DNA from: UBA60 sp964587885
Lineage (GTDB): Archaea > Thermoplasmatota > Poseidoniia > Poseidoniales > Poseidoniaceae
Length of the DNA stretch: 64,000 nucleotides
Direction: 5' to 3'
Assembly (NCBI GenBank): GCA_964587885.1
Contig: CAZPME010000001.1
Coordinates: forward strand, 121,991-185,990
In this document: piece by piece, positions 17,705-27,102 of the stretch
Numbering within the stretch: the first letter of the stretch is position 1
Layout of the letters: every line of letters begins with the position of its first letter
Notes under the pieces: generated by a model
Seen by the model: the letters and a program-made list of their open reading frames with translations, nothing else
Told to the model about the DNA's origin: nothing
Database searches by the model: none
Program-made: the position numbers and the translations under genes

Positions 17705-18321
17705 ATGCAAGCACCAATTGCACAACAACCCGTAGCACAAGCACAGGCCATGCCACAACAAGTGATGGGGGCAGTCGGAGGGGCTGCTCCGATGGCCGCC
17801 CGACCAGGCGCGATGATGAATCCNNNNNNNNNNNNNNNNNNNNNNNNNNNNNNNNNNNNNNNNNNNNNNNNNNNNNNNNNNNNNNNNNNNNNNNNNNNNN
17901 NNNNNNNNNNNNNNNNNNNNNNNGGGCAGTCGGAGGGGCTGCTCCGATGGCCGCCCGACCAGGCGCGATGATGAATCCGTTGGACTCGATAAAATCATGT
18001 TTAGCCCATTCAAATACCTTTGATGGCCGGGCTTCACGTTCTGAATTTTGGTGGTTTTACTTGTTTTACATCATTTGTGCTAATCTCATAGAAATGATGG
18101 CGATAATGCTTGAACAGCCATTAATTTCTTTGGCTACATTTGCACTCGTTCCAGCCGGACTTTCTTCTTCTGCAAGAAGATTGCATGATGGTGGACGATC
18201 TGGATGGAATCTATTGTGGTGCTTAACCATAATAGGTGCATTTGTTGTCTTGTATTGGTATATTGTAGATGGTGAGCCAGCAGTTAACGCTTACGGCCCA
18301 CCCCCTACCAATGTGTTGTAA
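17705..18321 (+). CDS. DUF805 membrane protein, interrupted by an assembly gap
   Basis: The C-terminal part has the DUF805 signatures FDGRASRSEFWWFYL and RRLHDGGRSGWNLL with three or four membrane spans between and after them. The N-terminal 45 residues are Gln/Ala/Pro-rich. One hundred Ns break the gene, and the same 55 bp stand on each side of them. Removing the Ns and one copy (155 bp) restores one continuous frame of 153 residues from the ATG at 17705, while keeping them breaks it. A TATA-like GTATTAT lies about 30 bp before this ATG; a GTG at 17690 is an alternative. DUF805 proteins are small inner-membrane proteins of unknown role. Confidence 0.75.
17769..17978. repeat. Exact 55-bp direct repeat around a 100-N assembly gap
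   Basis: Positions 17769-17823 and 17924-17978 are identical and abut the N run at 17824-17923. The spacing is not a multiple of three and disrupts the DUF805 frame. The simplest reading is that two contig ends overlap by 55 bp and were scaffolded instead of merged. Confidence 0.9.
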
Positions 18322-18419
18322 AGTTCAACACAACTTGAGTAGGTGAAACCTCGCAAAACACGCATTCCTCGGTGTGGTGATTCTAGCGGCCTGCTTGGGC
18401 ACGCACCTTGACTGCAAAT

Positions 18420-19349
18420 CTAAGCCGATTTTCCTTCGAAGATAGCCATAGCCGCATCGACACTCGCCCCATCGCAGATGATGGCGTGACAGGCCGCACA
18501 CATGCGGATACCTTCTTCGGTAGTTTTCTGGTGAATATTGCGGCCGGTGGCGGCGCCACGTGCGCCGGAAATATTGATTTGGTCGTGCAATCGTTGTAAG
18601 AAATCTTGCGCCGGTAAACTCCCCCCGCCTGAACAAATGATTGCGGTACGTCCTGCTGCTTCGACGGCGATTCCTAGGCTCTCAGGGCGAGTCATTCCAT
18701 CAAATGCAGAGGGGTAATTGACTTTAGTAAAATCTGCTCCAATGCACAATGCGACTCCAGCTGCTCCAGAGATGAGTTGAGGGTCCTTTTCATCATCCAC
18801 GGCTTTTCCACGTGGGTAAATCCAAGTTACAACAATTAATCCATTCTCATGGGCTTGACGAATTAGAGTGGCGGCTTCGGTCAACATATCGTGTTCGAAC
18901 TCACTACCAAGATAAATTGTGTAGCCAATTCCAACAACATTGATGCCTGATTCCTTGAGGGCAAATACATCATCTATGTCCCACATCGCCATGCTAACTG
19001 GGTCTCTCTGGTCAGTCTTGACCATGTGTGACTTTGAATTCAGTTTTACCAGATAAGGGACGTCTGGATAATCGCGACCATACCTTGAGATCAGACCCAA
19101 CTGGCCCGCTAGAACTCCAATAGTGCCATCAATTGCGGCCTGGGCACCAATTTCAAACAAGTGAGAGGGGTTGTTTGAGGATAGTGGTATTTTGTCTCCA
19201 CCATCATAAAAATCATCGTTTAGATGTTCGATTTTCTGGTCGCAAGCGAACAGATTCATCTTTCCGGTTCTGGCGGTAGCCGCATCCATATTAGCAATGT
19301 ATTCGTTTACCATCTCGGTTGGCACATCAGCAGGTACATCGTAATTCAT
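18420..19349 (-). CDS. Archaeal-type class I fructose-bisphosphate aldolase (DhnA family)
   Basis: A 309-residue TIM-barrel aldolase that makes fructose 1,6-bisphosphate from two triose phosphates through a Schiff base. FACDQKIEHLNDDFY, LVKLNSKSH, GYTIYLGSEFE, VTWIYPRGKA and SGGGSLPAQDFL follow the COG1830 pattern; the lysine in ADFTKVNYP (about residues 205-213) is in the place of the Schiff-base lysine. The family opens at MNYDVPADVP, hence the ATG at 19349; the frame is open back to a TTG at 19418 that overlaps the glpX stop. With GlpX just upstream it provides two consecutive gluconeogenic steps, which fits an operon. Confidence 0.85.
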   Translation of the reverse strand: MNYDVPADVPTEMVNEYIANMDAATARTGKMNLFACDQKIEHLNDDFYDGGDKIPLSSNNPSHLFEIGAQAAIDGTIGVLAGQLGLISRYGRDYPDVPYLVKLNSKSHMVKTDQRDPVSMAMWDIDDVFALKESGINVVGIGYTIYLGSEFEHDMLTEAATLIRQAHENGLIVVTWIYPRGKAVDDEKDPQLISGAAGVALCIGADFTKVNYPSAFDGMTRPESLGIAVEAAGRTAIICSGGGSLPAQDFLQRLHDQINISGARGAATGRNIHQKTTEEGIRMCAACHAIICDGASVDAAMAIFEGKSA

Positions 19350-19414
19350 CTCAACACCCTTAACCACTTGGACTTGTGGGCTGTAAATAAAATGGTCTCT
19401 TGTAGATGATGATA

Positions 19415-20422
19415 TCAACGTTGAGAAATCGTCTCAATTCGGCTGACTTTTCCACTTGCTACATCGATGACTTGACTAGTCGTCCTTACCTTTCCTTCAC
19501 CCAGATCTTCAACTTCGGGGAGGTATCCTGAGCAAACTCCAGTAGCGACAAAGACTGCATCGGTTGATTTGCACAGGTCAGCAGCAGTCCACAAGCGGTC
19601 GAGATCGTCGCCAACCATGTGTGAAGCGCGTTCTCGATCAGCAGCATCTCGATATTTGAGACGACCTTCAAAGACCCCACCAAGGCCACGTAAGGCTGTA
19701 GCGGTAATGACGCCTTCTGGTGCGGCTCCAATACCCATTAGCAGGTCGAATGGTCCGTCGTCTTCAGCCGCCCAAATTGCTGCAGAGATGTCACCGTCTC
19801 CCATTAGGTGCAATTGTGCTCCAGCGGCATTGATTTTAGAAAATAATTCGTTATGCCGTTCACGCTCAAGAGCGACCACACGTACTTCGCTGACCGGTTT
19901 ATCGAGAACTGCTGCAGTCTGCTCAAGATTCCAAGCCACGTCGCCATCAAGACTAATCTCTCCAGCGAGATTACTTCCACCGGCGATTTTGTCCATATAA
20001 CAATCTGGGGCATGAAGCAGGTCACCACGCGGTGCGGCGGCTAATACCGCAATAGCATTGTCAGAATTGCTTGCGCAGTTATTGGTACACTCAAGTGGAT
20101 CAACTGCGATGTCGACTTTCAATGCCCCTTCGTGACCAACCATATTGCCGAGAGGTTCACCAATCCACAGCATAGGGGCATCGTCTCTCTCGCCCTCACC
20201 GATTGCCACGCGGCCGTCGAAAGCAACATCGTCAAAGGTGGCACGCATTGCTGCTACCGCTGCACCATCTGCGGCCTTACCATCTCCCTTACCTCGCCAT
20301 GCATCACTAGCAATGGCAGCGCGCTCGCATGCAAGCCGGAAAGAATCTGATAGGTCTGCGACTCGTGCCATGTCCTGTTGGCAGAGGCAGAGGACATCAA
20401 CATTGCCGAAACGTTGCTTCAT
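19415..20422 (-). CDS. glpX: Class II fructose-1,6-bisphosphatase, GlpX type
   Basis: This metal-dependent phosphatase removes the 1-phosphate of fructose 1,6-bisphosphate in gluconeogenesis. KAADGAAVAAMR, IGEGERDDAPMLWIGE and the metal/phosphate motif VDPLECTNNCA are GlpX signatures, as is GIGAAPEGVITATALRGLGG. Its ATG overlaps the last base of the moaC stop (TGATG), which suggests translational coupling; family alignment would also allow the ATG at 20371 (MARVADLSDSF). The GlpX type is bacterial; most archaea use a bifunctional aldolase/phosphatase instead. Here a separate aldolase follows directly. Gene order: moaE, moaC, glpX, aldolase. Confidence 0.9.
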   Translation of the reverse strand: MKQRFGNVDVLCLCQQDMARVADLSDSFRLACERAAIASDAWRGKGDGKAADGAAVAAMRATFDDVAFDGRVAIGEGERDDAPMLWIGEPLGNMVGHEGALKVDIAVDPLECTNNCASNSDNAIAVLAAAPRGDLLHAPDCYMDKIAGGSNLAGEISLDGDVAWNLEQTAAVLDKPVSEVRVVALERERHNELFSKINAAGAQLHLMGDGDISAAIWAAEDDGPFDLLMGIGAAPEGVITATALRGLGGVFEGRLKYRDAADRERASHMVGDDLDRLWTAADLCKSTDAVFVATGVCSGYLPEVEDLGEGKVRTTSQVIDVASGKVSRIETISQR

Positions 20423-20877
20423 CAGTTGTTTGACTTGTATTTCTCAAGAACGACGATGTCGGTCATCTTAGCTGAAGGGTATTGGCCATCAGCATCTTTC
20501 TCCAGCGGCTTGACCATATCCCAAGCACATAGCAATCCAGCGCTCACACCAGTCAAGGCTTCCATCTCAACACCGGTTTTGTAAAGGGCACTAACTGTGA
20601 CGGTACAGCGCAAGGCCGAGCCTTCCCATGCCCACTCAACATCGCATGATTCTATCGGGATGGGGTGGCAATGTGGTACAATTGTAGGTGTGATTTTCAC
20701 TGCCTGAATCGCGGCAATGGTCGAGGCTTCCTGCACATCTCCTTTGGCAACGTCACCGGAAATTATCGCCGCTATACTCGCTTCGCTAAGATGGAGTAAA
20801 CCACTCGCAGTAGCCCTTCTTTCAACCATTGGTTTGTCACCAATGGCCACGATTGCTTTACGCTTCATATCTCCCAT
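20422..20877 (-). CDS. moaC: Cyclic pyranopterin monophosphate synthase MoaC
   Basis: MoaC converts the MoaA product 3',8-cyclo-GTP to cyclic pyranopterin monophosphate in molybdenum cofactor synthesis. The 151-residue length, VPHCHPIPIE (about residues 67-76), and YKTGVEMEALTGVSAG with CAWDMVK carrying the catalytic Asp and Lys match the family throughout. It lies 4 bp after moaE and overlaps glpX. MoaA, MoaB and MoaD are not in the window, so the pathway is only partly represented here. Confidence 0.93.
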   Translation of the reverse strand: MGDMKRKAIVAIGDKPMVERRATASGLLHLSEASIAAIISGDVAKGDVQEASTIAAIQAVKITPTIVPHCHPIPIESCDVEWAWEGSALRCTVTVSALYKTGVEMEALTGVSAGLLCAWDMVKPLEKDADGQYPSAKMTDIVVLEKYKSNN

Positions 20878-20881
20878 TTAT

Positions 20882-21307
20882 TCACCCCAGTCCTGCTTTC
20901 CAAGTCGCCCCACTCGGTTTAATCTCTTTTTTCCACAGCGGGGCACTAGTCTTGAGTTCATCTATTAACCAACTACAAGCGGCAAAGCCCTCTTTACGAT
21001 GGGGGCTAGAAACGTGAATGACAACAATGGTCTCACTCGGGCCTACCCTTCCAGTTCGATGAGCCATGACAACTCCATGAACTGCAAAATCAGCGATTGC
21101 CTGTATGGCGAGGCGCCGTAATGTTGGGCCTAATTCATCGCGCCATGCGTCGAATTCCAAGGCAATAACTTCCTCACCATCATCGAAGTCGCGAGTTATT
21201 CCGACAAAGGACACAATGCTACCGCAACCACCGGTAGGTAGGCGTTGACGTAGCGATTCGACATCGAGATCATGCTCGGATGCCTCGATGACAACATTAT
21301 CTGCCAT
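20882..21307 (-). CDS. moaE: Molybdopterin synthase catalytic subunit MoaE
   Basis: MoaE, with the sulfur carrier MoaD, turns cyclic pyranopterin monophosphate into molybdopterin. The 141-residue protein has GCGSIVSFVGITRDFDDG, the HRTGRVGPSE loop, SPHRKEGFAACSWLIDELK and the conserved lysines in APLWKKE. It is the first gene of the minus-strand group and is divergent from the flavoprotein at 21370, with only about 60 bp between starts. The MoaD partner is not visible nearby. Confidence 0.92.
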   Translation of the reverse strand: MADNVVIEASEHDLDVESLRQRLPTGGCGSIVSFVGITRDFDDGEEVIALEFDAWRDELGPTLRRLAIQAIADFAVHGVVMAHRTGRVGPSETIVVIHVSSPHRKEGFAACSWLIDELKTSAPLWKKEIKPSGATWKAGLG

Positions 21308-21369
21308 GGTTGTGCGTCCGCTTCGCCCTTCAAACCACTTTCCTTCCCAACGAATGCTTCAAACCGACG

Positions 21370-22659
21370 ATGCCCTACGCCGAGACGATGAGCCAGGCCG
21401 GGGACGCCATCCATATCATGGGTGCGGGATTGAGTGGGCTGGCAGCAGCAACCATTCTGGCCAAGGCCGGACGAGAGGTCCATGTCCACGATGTTCGAGC
21501 CGATTCTGGAGCGCGCTTCGACGGTGATTTTCAGGGCATTGAAAACTGGTCATCGGATCTTGATTTCATTGAAGAAATGCGCAATTGGGGGCTTGAACCC
21601 GACGAATTCAAATTCACCGAATTCCATGAAGTAGATGCCATCGACCCCAAAGACAATATCCGCAAAGCATGGAGTCCAAAGGTTGCATTCCGAGTTATCG
21701 AGCGCGGTACCTCTGAGCATACCATAGACCAAGGTATGAAACGTCAAGCTCTCGCCGCTGGTGCCAATTTACATTACAAGACGCGAGTGAAACCCGAGGA
21801 TTGCGATATTATCGCTACCGGGCCGAAAGGAACATCCGCAGTAGCGTATGGGGAAATTTTCCATACTTCATTTCCCAATCATGTTTCGTTTCACTTCAAT
21901 GACAAATTGGCCCCTGGCGCCTATGCTTACTTAATCGTCATCGATGGAGTCGGGTTAATTTGTACATGCCTTTGGCGTAAACAAAAGAAAAGTGATCGCT
22001 TCCTCAACGAAACTATCGCATGGTATGAACAACATTATCCAGACCTAGACCGTAAGCCGTTCAAACGAGTTGGAGGTAAGGGGGATTTCACCATCAATAA
22101 TCGCTACAAAGTCAACGGCCGCTACTATATTGGTGAGGCTGGTGGACTGCAGGATTTCATGTGGGGATTTGGCATGCGTTACGCAATAACTTCAGGTGTC
22201 TATGCCGCCCAAGATATTCTCGGTCAAGTTGATTATGAAAAATCAGTACGTAAGCACCTCCTCCCTCTAGTGAGAACTTCAGCAGCCAACCGGTTTCTCA
22301 TGAATCGAGTCGGTGATAAAAGTTTCAACAAAATAGTCGATAAGTGGATGAAAAGTCAAAAGAAAAGGGGTGATGGCTTGCCCTTCATCGCGTGGATTTT
22401 TCGTCCTGATTTGTTGCGTCGAATTACTTGGGCTTTATTCGGCAAAGCGATGTTGAAAAAGGAGGTTACCAGTGATGGCAGAAAGATTTGGCGCTTACCC
22501 TTCCGCAAGGCTTTGAAGCGTGATGAATGGCAACAAAGCGAAGCGGCTCAAGCGGTCGCCGACCGCTGGGATGATATTCGCAAAACTGGTGGGAATGCCT
22601 CATTCACTAATGACTCAGATAATGCATCAATTCCCGATTATTCAGATGAAGAAGAGTGA
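21370..22659 (+). CDS. FAD-dependent oxidoreductase, geranylgeranyl reductase-like
   Basis: The N terminus has a Rossmann FAD site, HIMGAGLSGLAAATILAKAG followed by an acidic residue in VHVHD. The middle part has FGMRYAITSGVYAAQDI, the second FAD contact near the C terminus of this superfamily (where GD/G-AA lines the FAD ring; here GEAGGLQDFMWGFGMRYA). The overall order matches the geranylgeranyl reductase/halogenase group that saturates isoprenoid chains of archaeal lipids, but specificity cannot be fixed. A basic C-terminal 100 residues is unassigned. ATGs at 21370 and 21388 are both plausible; the TTG at 21310 would collide with moaE's promoter. Confidence 0.75.
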   Translation: MPYAETMSQAGDAIHIMGAGLSGLAAATILAKAGREVHVHDVRADSGARFDGDFQGIENWSSDLDFIEEMRNWGLEPDEFKFTEFHEVDAIDPKDNIRKAWSPKVAFRVIERGTSEHTIDQGMKRQALAAGANLHYKTRVKPEDCDIIATGPKGTSAVAYGEIFHTSFPNHVSFHFNDKLAPGAYAYLIVIDGVGLICTCLWRKQKKSDRFLNETIAWYEQHYPDLDRKPFKRVGGKGDFTINNRYKVNGRYYIGEAGGLQDFMWGFGMRYAITSGVYAAQDILGQVDYEKSVRKHLLPLVRTSAANRFLMNRVGDKSFNKIVDKWMKSQKKRGDGLPFIAWIFRPDLLRRITWALFGKAMLKKEVTSDGRKIWRLPFRKALKRDEWQQSEAAQAVADRWDDIRKTGGNASFTNDSDNASIPDYSDEEE

Positions 22660-22717
22660 TTTTTCTTGCTTCCAGCATAGCCGATTGATTCATGAGCGTT
22701 ATGTATGTCGCCGGTTC

Positions 22718-23581
22718 ATGTCTGATATGTATGGACTTACCTTAGAAGCGATGCCTAACAACTTGGTTAACTACGGAGTGACCTCAAACGGAATCGCAGT
22801 AATTGAACTTGCTTCCAACTCAGCCGGCGACCCACTCGAGGGTGATAACATGGGACCTAACTGTTATACTCACGGAATGATGAGTGATATCGACGATGCT
22901 GTAATTAAAGCGCGCTTCGATGATGATGTTACCGTCATAGTCCTTACCGGAAATGGTTCAAAATTCTTCTCTGCTGGTGCCAGCATTAAGATGCTGAACA
23001 GTGTAACCCCTGGCTTCAAGTACAATTTCTGCCTTCACGCAAACGAAACACTCAGTCGCTTGGAACAAACTCCAAAGTTGGTTATTGCCGCAATCAATGG
23101 ACACGCGGTTGGTGGTGGATTGGAAATCGCCATGGCTGCAGATATCCGTATCGCCCGTAAGAATGCCGGAAAAATGGGCTTACCTGAAATCAACTTGGGA
23201 GTTCTAGCAGGAACCGGTGGAACCGCTCGCCTAACCCGTCTAATCGGCAAGGCCAAGGCACTTGAGTACATGGTCACCGGAGAATTGTTCTCCTTTGAAG
23301 ACGGATTGGACATGAATCTCATCAACCATATCTGGGAAGGTGATGCCGATGCTTTCCGCCAAGATGTTCTCGATTGGGCCAGCCAATTTACCCTCCCCAA
23401 CAAGGCTAGTATGGCGGTTGGAAATATCAAGCGGTCATGCCAGACAGGACCAGAAATACCATTCGAATATCACTTGGCACTTGAGCGCGAATTACAGGCT
23501 GCTTTGTTCAATAGTTCCGACGCCAAGGAAGGCATTGCTGCCTATGTTGAGAAGCGTGTTGCCAACTTCAAAGGTCATTGA
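22718..23581 (+). CDS. Enoyl-CoA hydratase/isomerase family protein (crotonase fold)
   Basis: A 287-residue crotonase. The CoA-binding and oxyanion-hole segments are FFSAGASIKML and NGHAVGGGLEIAMAADIRIA, with the catalytic glutamates in GGGLEIA and in GLPEINLGVLAGTGGTARLTR, so hydratase chemistry is possible. The tail AYVEKRVANFKGH is typical. Upstream ATGs in frame begin inside the preceding gene, so I start at 22718 (22751 is also possible). It is one of three crotonases in the window (with 39230 and 50652), consistent with beta-oxidation of several substrates. Confidence 0.85.
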   Translation: MSDMYGLTLEAMPNNLVNYGVTSNGIAVIELASNSAGDPLEGDNMGPNCYTHGMMSDIDDAVIKARFDDDVTVIVLTGNGSKFFSAGASIKMLNSVTPGFKYNFCLHANETLSRLEQTPKLVIAAINGHAVGGGLEIAMAADIRIARKNAGKMGLPEINLGVLAGTGGTARLTRLIGKAKALEYMVTGELFSFEDGLDMNLINHIWEGDADAFRQDVLDWASQFTLPNKASMAVGNIKRSCQTGPEIPFEYHLALERELQAALFNSSDAKEGIAAYVEKRVANFKGH

Positions 23582-23646
23582 TTGAGTAAATTATTCGCTT
23601 ATCGTGATGGCGATACCACTATGTGTTAGTGGGACATGTCGATATT

Positions 23647-26241
23647 GTGTACTGTCCGTTTTGCACATTGGAAATCGAAGATGATTCTTCCTATTGCTCC
23701 GAGTGTGGTAGCGACTTAACCGGTGTATTAGCACTGATTGGTGTTACCGCCGAGGATGCCTCTTCGGCAAGCCCAAGCATGAATGTTGATATTTCCGATA
23801 CCGCTATCAGCGGCGATGTAAACATTGTTCAAAGGCTACAAGCCGATTCCGACGACATCGTCGACAAATTGGTCGAACAACTAGACCGCTTCGACATCAA
23901 TAAGCCTGGCTTATCAGTACCCGAAGGTGGATTTTCCCGCCTTGATGTTGAAGCAGCGATTCCTCTAGTGCGCGAGAATATGGATATTCTGCGTGGTATG
24001 GAAAGTATCCCACTATTGCAATTTGGAAAATTACTTGACTCAATGGGATGGCCAGAGATTGCTAAACGGGTTGGTAAACTTCTCCTTGAGCGTGATGAAG
24101 TGGCGGCTGAACCATTGTGGAATGCCCGAAGCCATTTGATAATGGCTCGTTCTTGCGGCGAAATGTTTGACCCTGCCGCGGCGATTGCCCATGCCGAAGA
24201 AGCGATAGAAATCTCAGGCGACGCTGGACTGGGTGACATTGAAGCCTATGCACTATACCTTTCTATCGACAAACGCAAGGATTTAGCGCGCGATACCAGT
24301 AAACAAGCCGCCCGTGTTGAAGCATTGCTTGAAGCTGGTGGTATTGACTCTGGACCTGCCGGAGCATGGTGCCACCTCGCCCTTTCTCGCCACCTCGATA
24401 CTGTTAATCCGATGGTCGCCGAGCATCACGAGGCTATGGGTTTTCAACAGGCTAGCAACCATTCCGACCTTGAAGCGATGGTAGCCACAATTCTTGCCAC
24501 CGCTGAAAACAGCATTTGGACAATTAAGGAAAGATTCTGGGATAAATCAAAACTCGAGTGTGAAATGAATGGTTTGGCATCATATTCAATGCTCATTGAT
24601 TTGGCTAATTTCGTTCGTTCCGGCTCTGAACAACAACTTCTAGCCGGAATCCGCACCCTTACTCGTCATGCTAAGGGTAGAGGAATGCGAGAAATGCATA
24701 CCCTCGCTGGTCTGCTAGCCACGATTACTGAAATCAGCGACATGATGGCAGTCACTGACTACGGCTCCGCTCGCAACGACAAGTTGGCTGAAATTATGGG
24801 GGGCGAGGAAATTGGTGAATTGATGGATGAGATCCTCTTACGTTCTTACCAAGGTCTCGACGATGCTCTGCTCTATCGCTTCATCGTGCTTAGCCTAACA
24901 GGCACACAATTGCCTCGCTCAGCCCAGGGCTATCTCGACATGGCTCGCCAATACCCGAACGACTCGGTTAAGGCGATGATAATGCTATATCAGGGCCTCA
25001 ACCAAACTGGTCGTCAATCTCAATCGGTGATTGAAGAAGTCGCACAATTCCTAAGTCAATCTAAGTTACGTGGTAGTGATACTGCATGGTTATTGGTTGA
25101 GGAAATCGCCTCTTTCCTCTCGGTACGATTCTCCGATGTTGACCGCCACCGTCGGGACGATGCTATCGGCGATAATGCCGAATCCCCCGAAAACAGCATT
25201 TGGTCAAGTGTCGACAATCAGATTCTTTCATCTCGATTGCCCAAAGTCAGCATCGTCTTTTCATTTATCGTCGTAGCATTCGCTGAAGGAATTCTCTCCT
25301 TATTTCACGGTAATACTGCAGAAATGGCAATGATGAGAGGGGCGGAATATCATTGTGCTTGGACTCTTCCAAATCATTATGGAAGCGGAAATTATGATAC
25401 TACAAGTATGTGTGGTAATTGGAGAGGCGATTCATTTGCCAATTTTCTTGAAATATTCTCATTTACCCTAATAGCATCAATCGTTATCTTAACAGTCTTA
25501 CTATTAATCGTTGGCTCGCCCCGCCGCAGGCGAATTCCCAAGAGCGAGGTCCTCCCGGGACGTAAGCAATTATCCTTATTTCCAGCATTTCTAATGACCA
25601 TGATTGCCCACGGCATTATTTTTCTGGTGTATTCCGGGTTGGATGCTAGAGGCATCATGTGGTCGCTTTTCATGTGGGCAGGAGCAATAATATTCATTTG
25701 TATTATGCTTTATTTGGTAAATAATTCATCTAATCGCAAAGGCCATAATGGCTACTTGGCGCCACGTAGTGACTTCATTTTAATGTCATTTATGTACTGG
25801 TTTTTCATGCTCGTAATACTCGCCTTGATGTTTGATGAAATAGTAAGTAAAGACAGACAATTTTTTGATTGCCATTCACACATTTTGTCGTCGGAATCAT
25901 ATGTTTGTTATGAAGAAGTTTGGGGGACAGATGGTTTTGTTTCCAATAGTGCAGAATATCAAATAATGCAAGCGGATTATTGGCAAATGTTCAATTTACT
26001 AATCGTTACTTCCCTCTGCATTCCAATATTGTATGCTGGATTTAGTAAACACTCTAGAAAGATTACCGGTTTTAGCATGATGGGACTTGCCGCAGCAATT
26101 CTAATCTCTATTCTAATGGTGTTGGGGAATGTTGAAGAATACCTAGCACTTGTTGTAGTTCCACTCGCGATTATTTTGTCTTATCTAGTATGGATGAGTC
26201 CATGGGAAGACGAGAAACCAATTGAATGGGAGGTGAACTGA
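23647..26241 (+). CDS. Zinc-ribbon, helical-repeat, multi-span membrane protein
   Basis: The protein opens with a zinc ribbon, YCPFC at the very start and YCSEC about 17 residues later. Residues about 60-530 are soluble and helical, with an alternating pattern like TPR repeats (AAAIAHAEEAIEISGDAGLG). About eight membrane spans follow, starting near SIVFSFIVVAFAEGILSLF, with cysteine-bearing outer loops (YHCAWTLP, TSMCGNW, FDCHSH, YVCYEE). I do not recognise the family. The GTG at 23647 places the ribbon at the N terminus; earlier GTGs exist at 23623 and 23629. The next gene overlaps its stop, so the two proteins probably work together. Confidence 0.65.
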   Translation: MYCPFCTLEIEDDSSYCSECGSDLTGVLALIGVTAEDASSASPSMNVDISDTAISGDVNIVQRLQADSDDIVDKLVEQLDRFDINKPGLSVPEGGFSRLDVEAAIPLVRENMDILRGMESIPLLQFGKLLDSMGWPEIAKRVGKLLLERDEVAAEPLWNARSHLIMARSCGEMFDPAAAIAHAEEAIEISGDAGLGDIEAYALYLSIDKRKDLARDTSKQAARVEALLEAGGIDSGPAGAWCHLALSRHLDTVNPMVAEHHEAMGFQQASNHSDLEAMVATILATAENSIWTIKERFWDKSKLECEMNGLASYSMLIDLANFVRSGSEQQLLAGIRTLTRHAKGRGMREMHTLAGLLATITEISDMMAVTDYGSARNDKLAEIMGGEEIGELMDEILLRSYQGLDDALLYRFIVLSLTGTQLPRSAQGYLDMARQYPNDSVKAMIMLYQGLNQTGRQSQSVIEEVAQFLSQSKLRGSDTAWLLVEEIASFLSVRFSDVDRHRRDDAIGDNAESPENSIWSSVDNQILSSRLPKVSIVFSFIVVAFAEGILSLFHGNTAEMAMMRGAEYHCAWTLPNHYGSGNYDTTSMCGNWRGDSFANFLEIFSFTLIASIVILTVLLLIVGSPRRRRIPKSEVLPGRKQLSLFPAFLMTMIAHGIIFLVYSGLDARGIMWSLFMWAGAIIFICIMLYLVNNSSNRKGHNGYLAPRSDFILMSFMYWFFMLVILALMFDEIVSKDRQFFDCHSHILSSESYVCYEEVWGTDGFVSNSAEYQIMQADYWQMFNLLIVTSLCIPILYAGFSKHSRKITGFSMMGLAAAILISILMVLGNVEEYLALVVVPLAIILSYLVWMSPWEDEKPIEWEVN

Positions 26242-27086
26242 TGGTTTACCAAGTCACAATGAAGCACGCCGCTGGCAAGGTCAGTCAAGACCATATTCGC
26301 AATGTTATACGACGTGCTCATCCCGTCGGTGAGGATATCAACTTCTCTTACGACGGTGAACGCCTACAGTACACTTGTGGAAATGCAACGGCGATGGTTG
26401 AATACGACTCTGAAGAAATTGTCATCACCCCTGGAACTTCAAGATTGGCGGCGATGACCCGAATCGGATATGCTTTGGTTATCCCCGGTATCTTGCTCGA
26501 CCGCATGAATAAGAAACGTAATGCTAGAGCCCTAAGTGTTGCATCGGTAGCCTGTGTCGCAGGTTTAGAGGCCGAACCAGTTGGCACCAATGCCAACATG
26601 TTTGACCACATTGATGAGGAGCAGTGGGCAACGATTCGTAATTCTATGGGGATTGACGAAAATTATAGTGTCGACGACCTACTTAATGATGATGAATTTT
26701 CAGCTAGAGCCGCTGAAACTGATGGGGTTGGAGGTGAATTCGGTTCTGAGCGTGGATTCTTTGCTCAAGTGCCTGATGAATACTGGAGGCCACCAATCAC
26801 TTGGCAAGGAGAAGTCGATGAATACGAAGTCGAGTGGCTCAATTATCCTCCGAATTCGGTACAATTTTTCATTCGCGGTGACCCTAATGAAGATTGGCAA
26901 ATGAGTGGCGCCCATCGACAAGGAATGCCACCGCCAGTGGACCCTGAAGTCTATTCCGATTTGATAGACTCGATTGAGCAAACAACTGAAATTAGTTATC
27001 CCTCATGGTTCTTGCCTACCATGGCTTTTCTAGCCATACTCGACACAATAATGCTCTCTATGATATTAGTCATGGCCTTATCTTAG
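26241..27086 (+). CDS. Tail-anchored protein of unknown function, coupled to the upstream gene
   Basis: This 281-residue protein has a soluble N-terminal part, an acidic middle (DENYSVDDLLNDDEFSARA), and two hydrophobic segments: a weak one around residues 78-87 (ALVIPGILLD) and a strong one at the C terminus (FLPTMAFLAILDTIMLSMIL), so it is probably anchored by its tail. The start ATG shares its A with the stop of the upstream gene (TGATG) and is preceded by GGGAGGTGA at 26228-26236, a strong ribosome binding site. No family is recognised. The coupling points to a fixed stoichiometry with the zinc-ribbon membrane protein. Confidence 0.7.
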   Translation: MVYQVTMKHAAGKVSQDHIRNVIRRAHPVGEDINFSYDGERLQYTCGNATAMVEYDSEEIVITPGTSRLAAMTRIGYALVIPGILLDRMNKKRNARALSVASVACVAGLEAEPVGTNANMFDHIDEEQWATIRNSMGIDENYSVDDLLNDDEFSARAAETDGVGGEFGSERGFFAQVPDEYWRPPITWQGEVDEYEVEWLNYPPNSVQFFIRGDPNEDWQMSGAHRQGMPPPVDPEVYSDLIDSIEQTTEISYPSWFLPTMAFLAILDTIMLSMILVMALS

Positions 27087-27102
27087 AAGGGAGTTCGAAG
27101 GC

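Noticed and set aside
17690..17971. Frame reading through the N run as a separate 93-residue protein
   Set aside because: It depends on 100 Ns and uses the duplicated contig end; the collapsed sequence gives one normal DUF805 gene.
23634..23641. GACATGTC before the zinc-ribbon membrane protein as another regulon site
   Set aside because: It lacks the CCGA/TCGG outer arms and lies next to or within the coding start, so it is probably chance.
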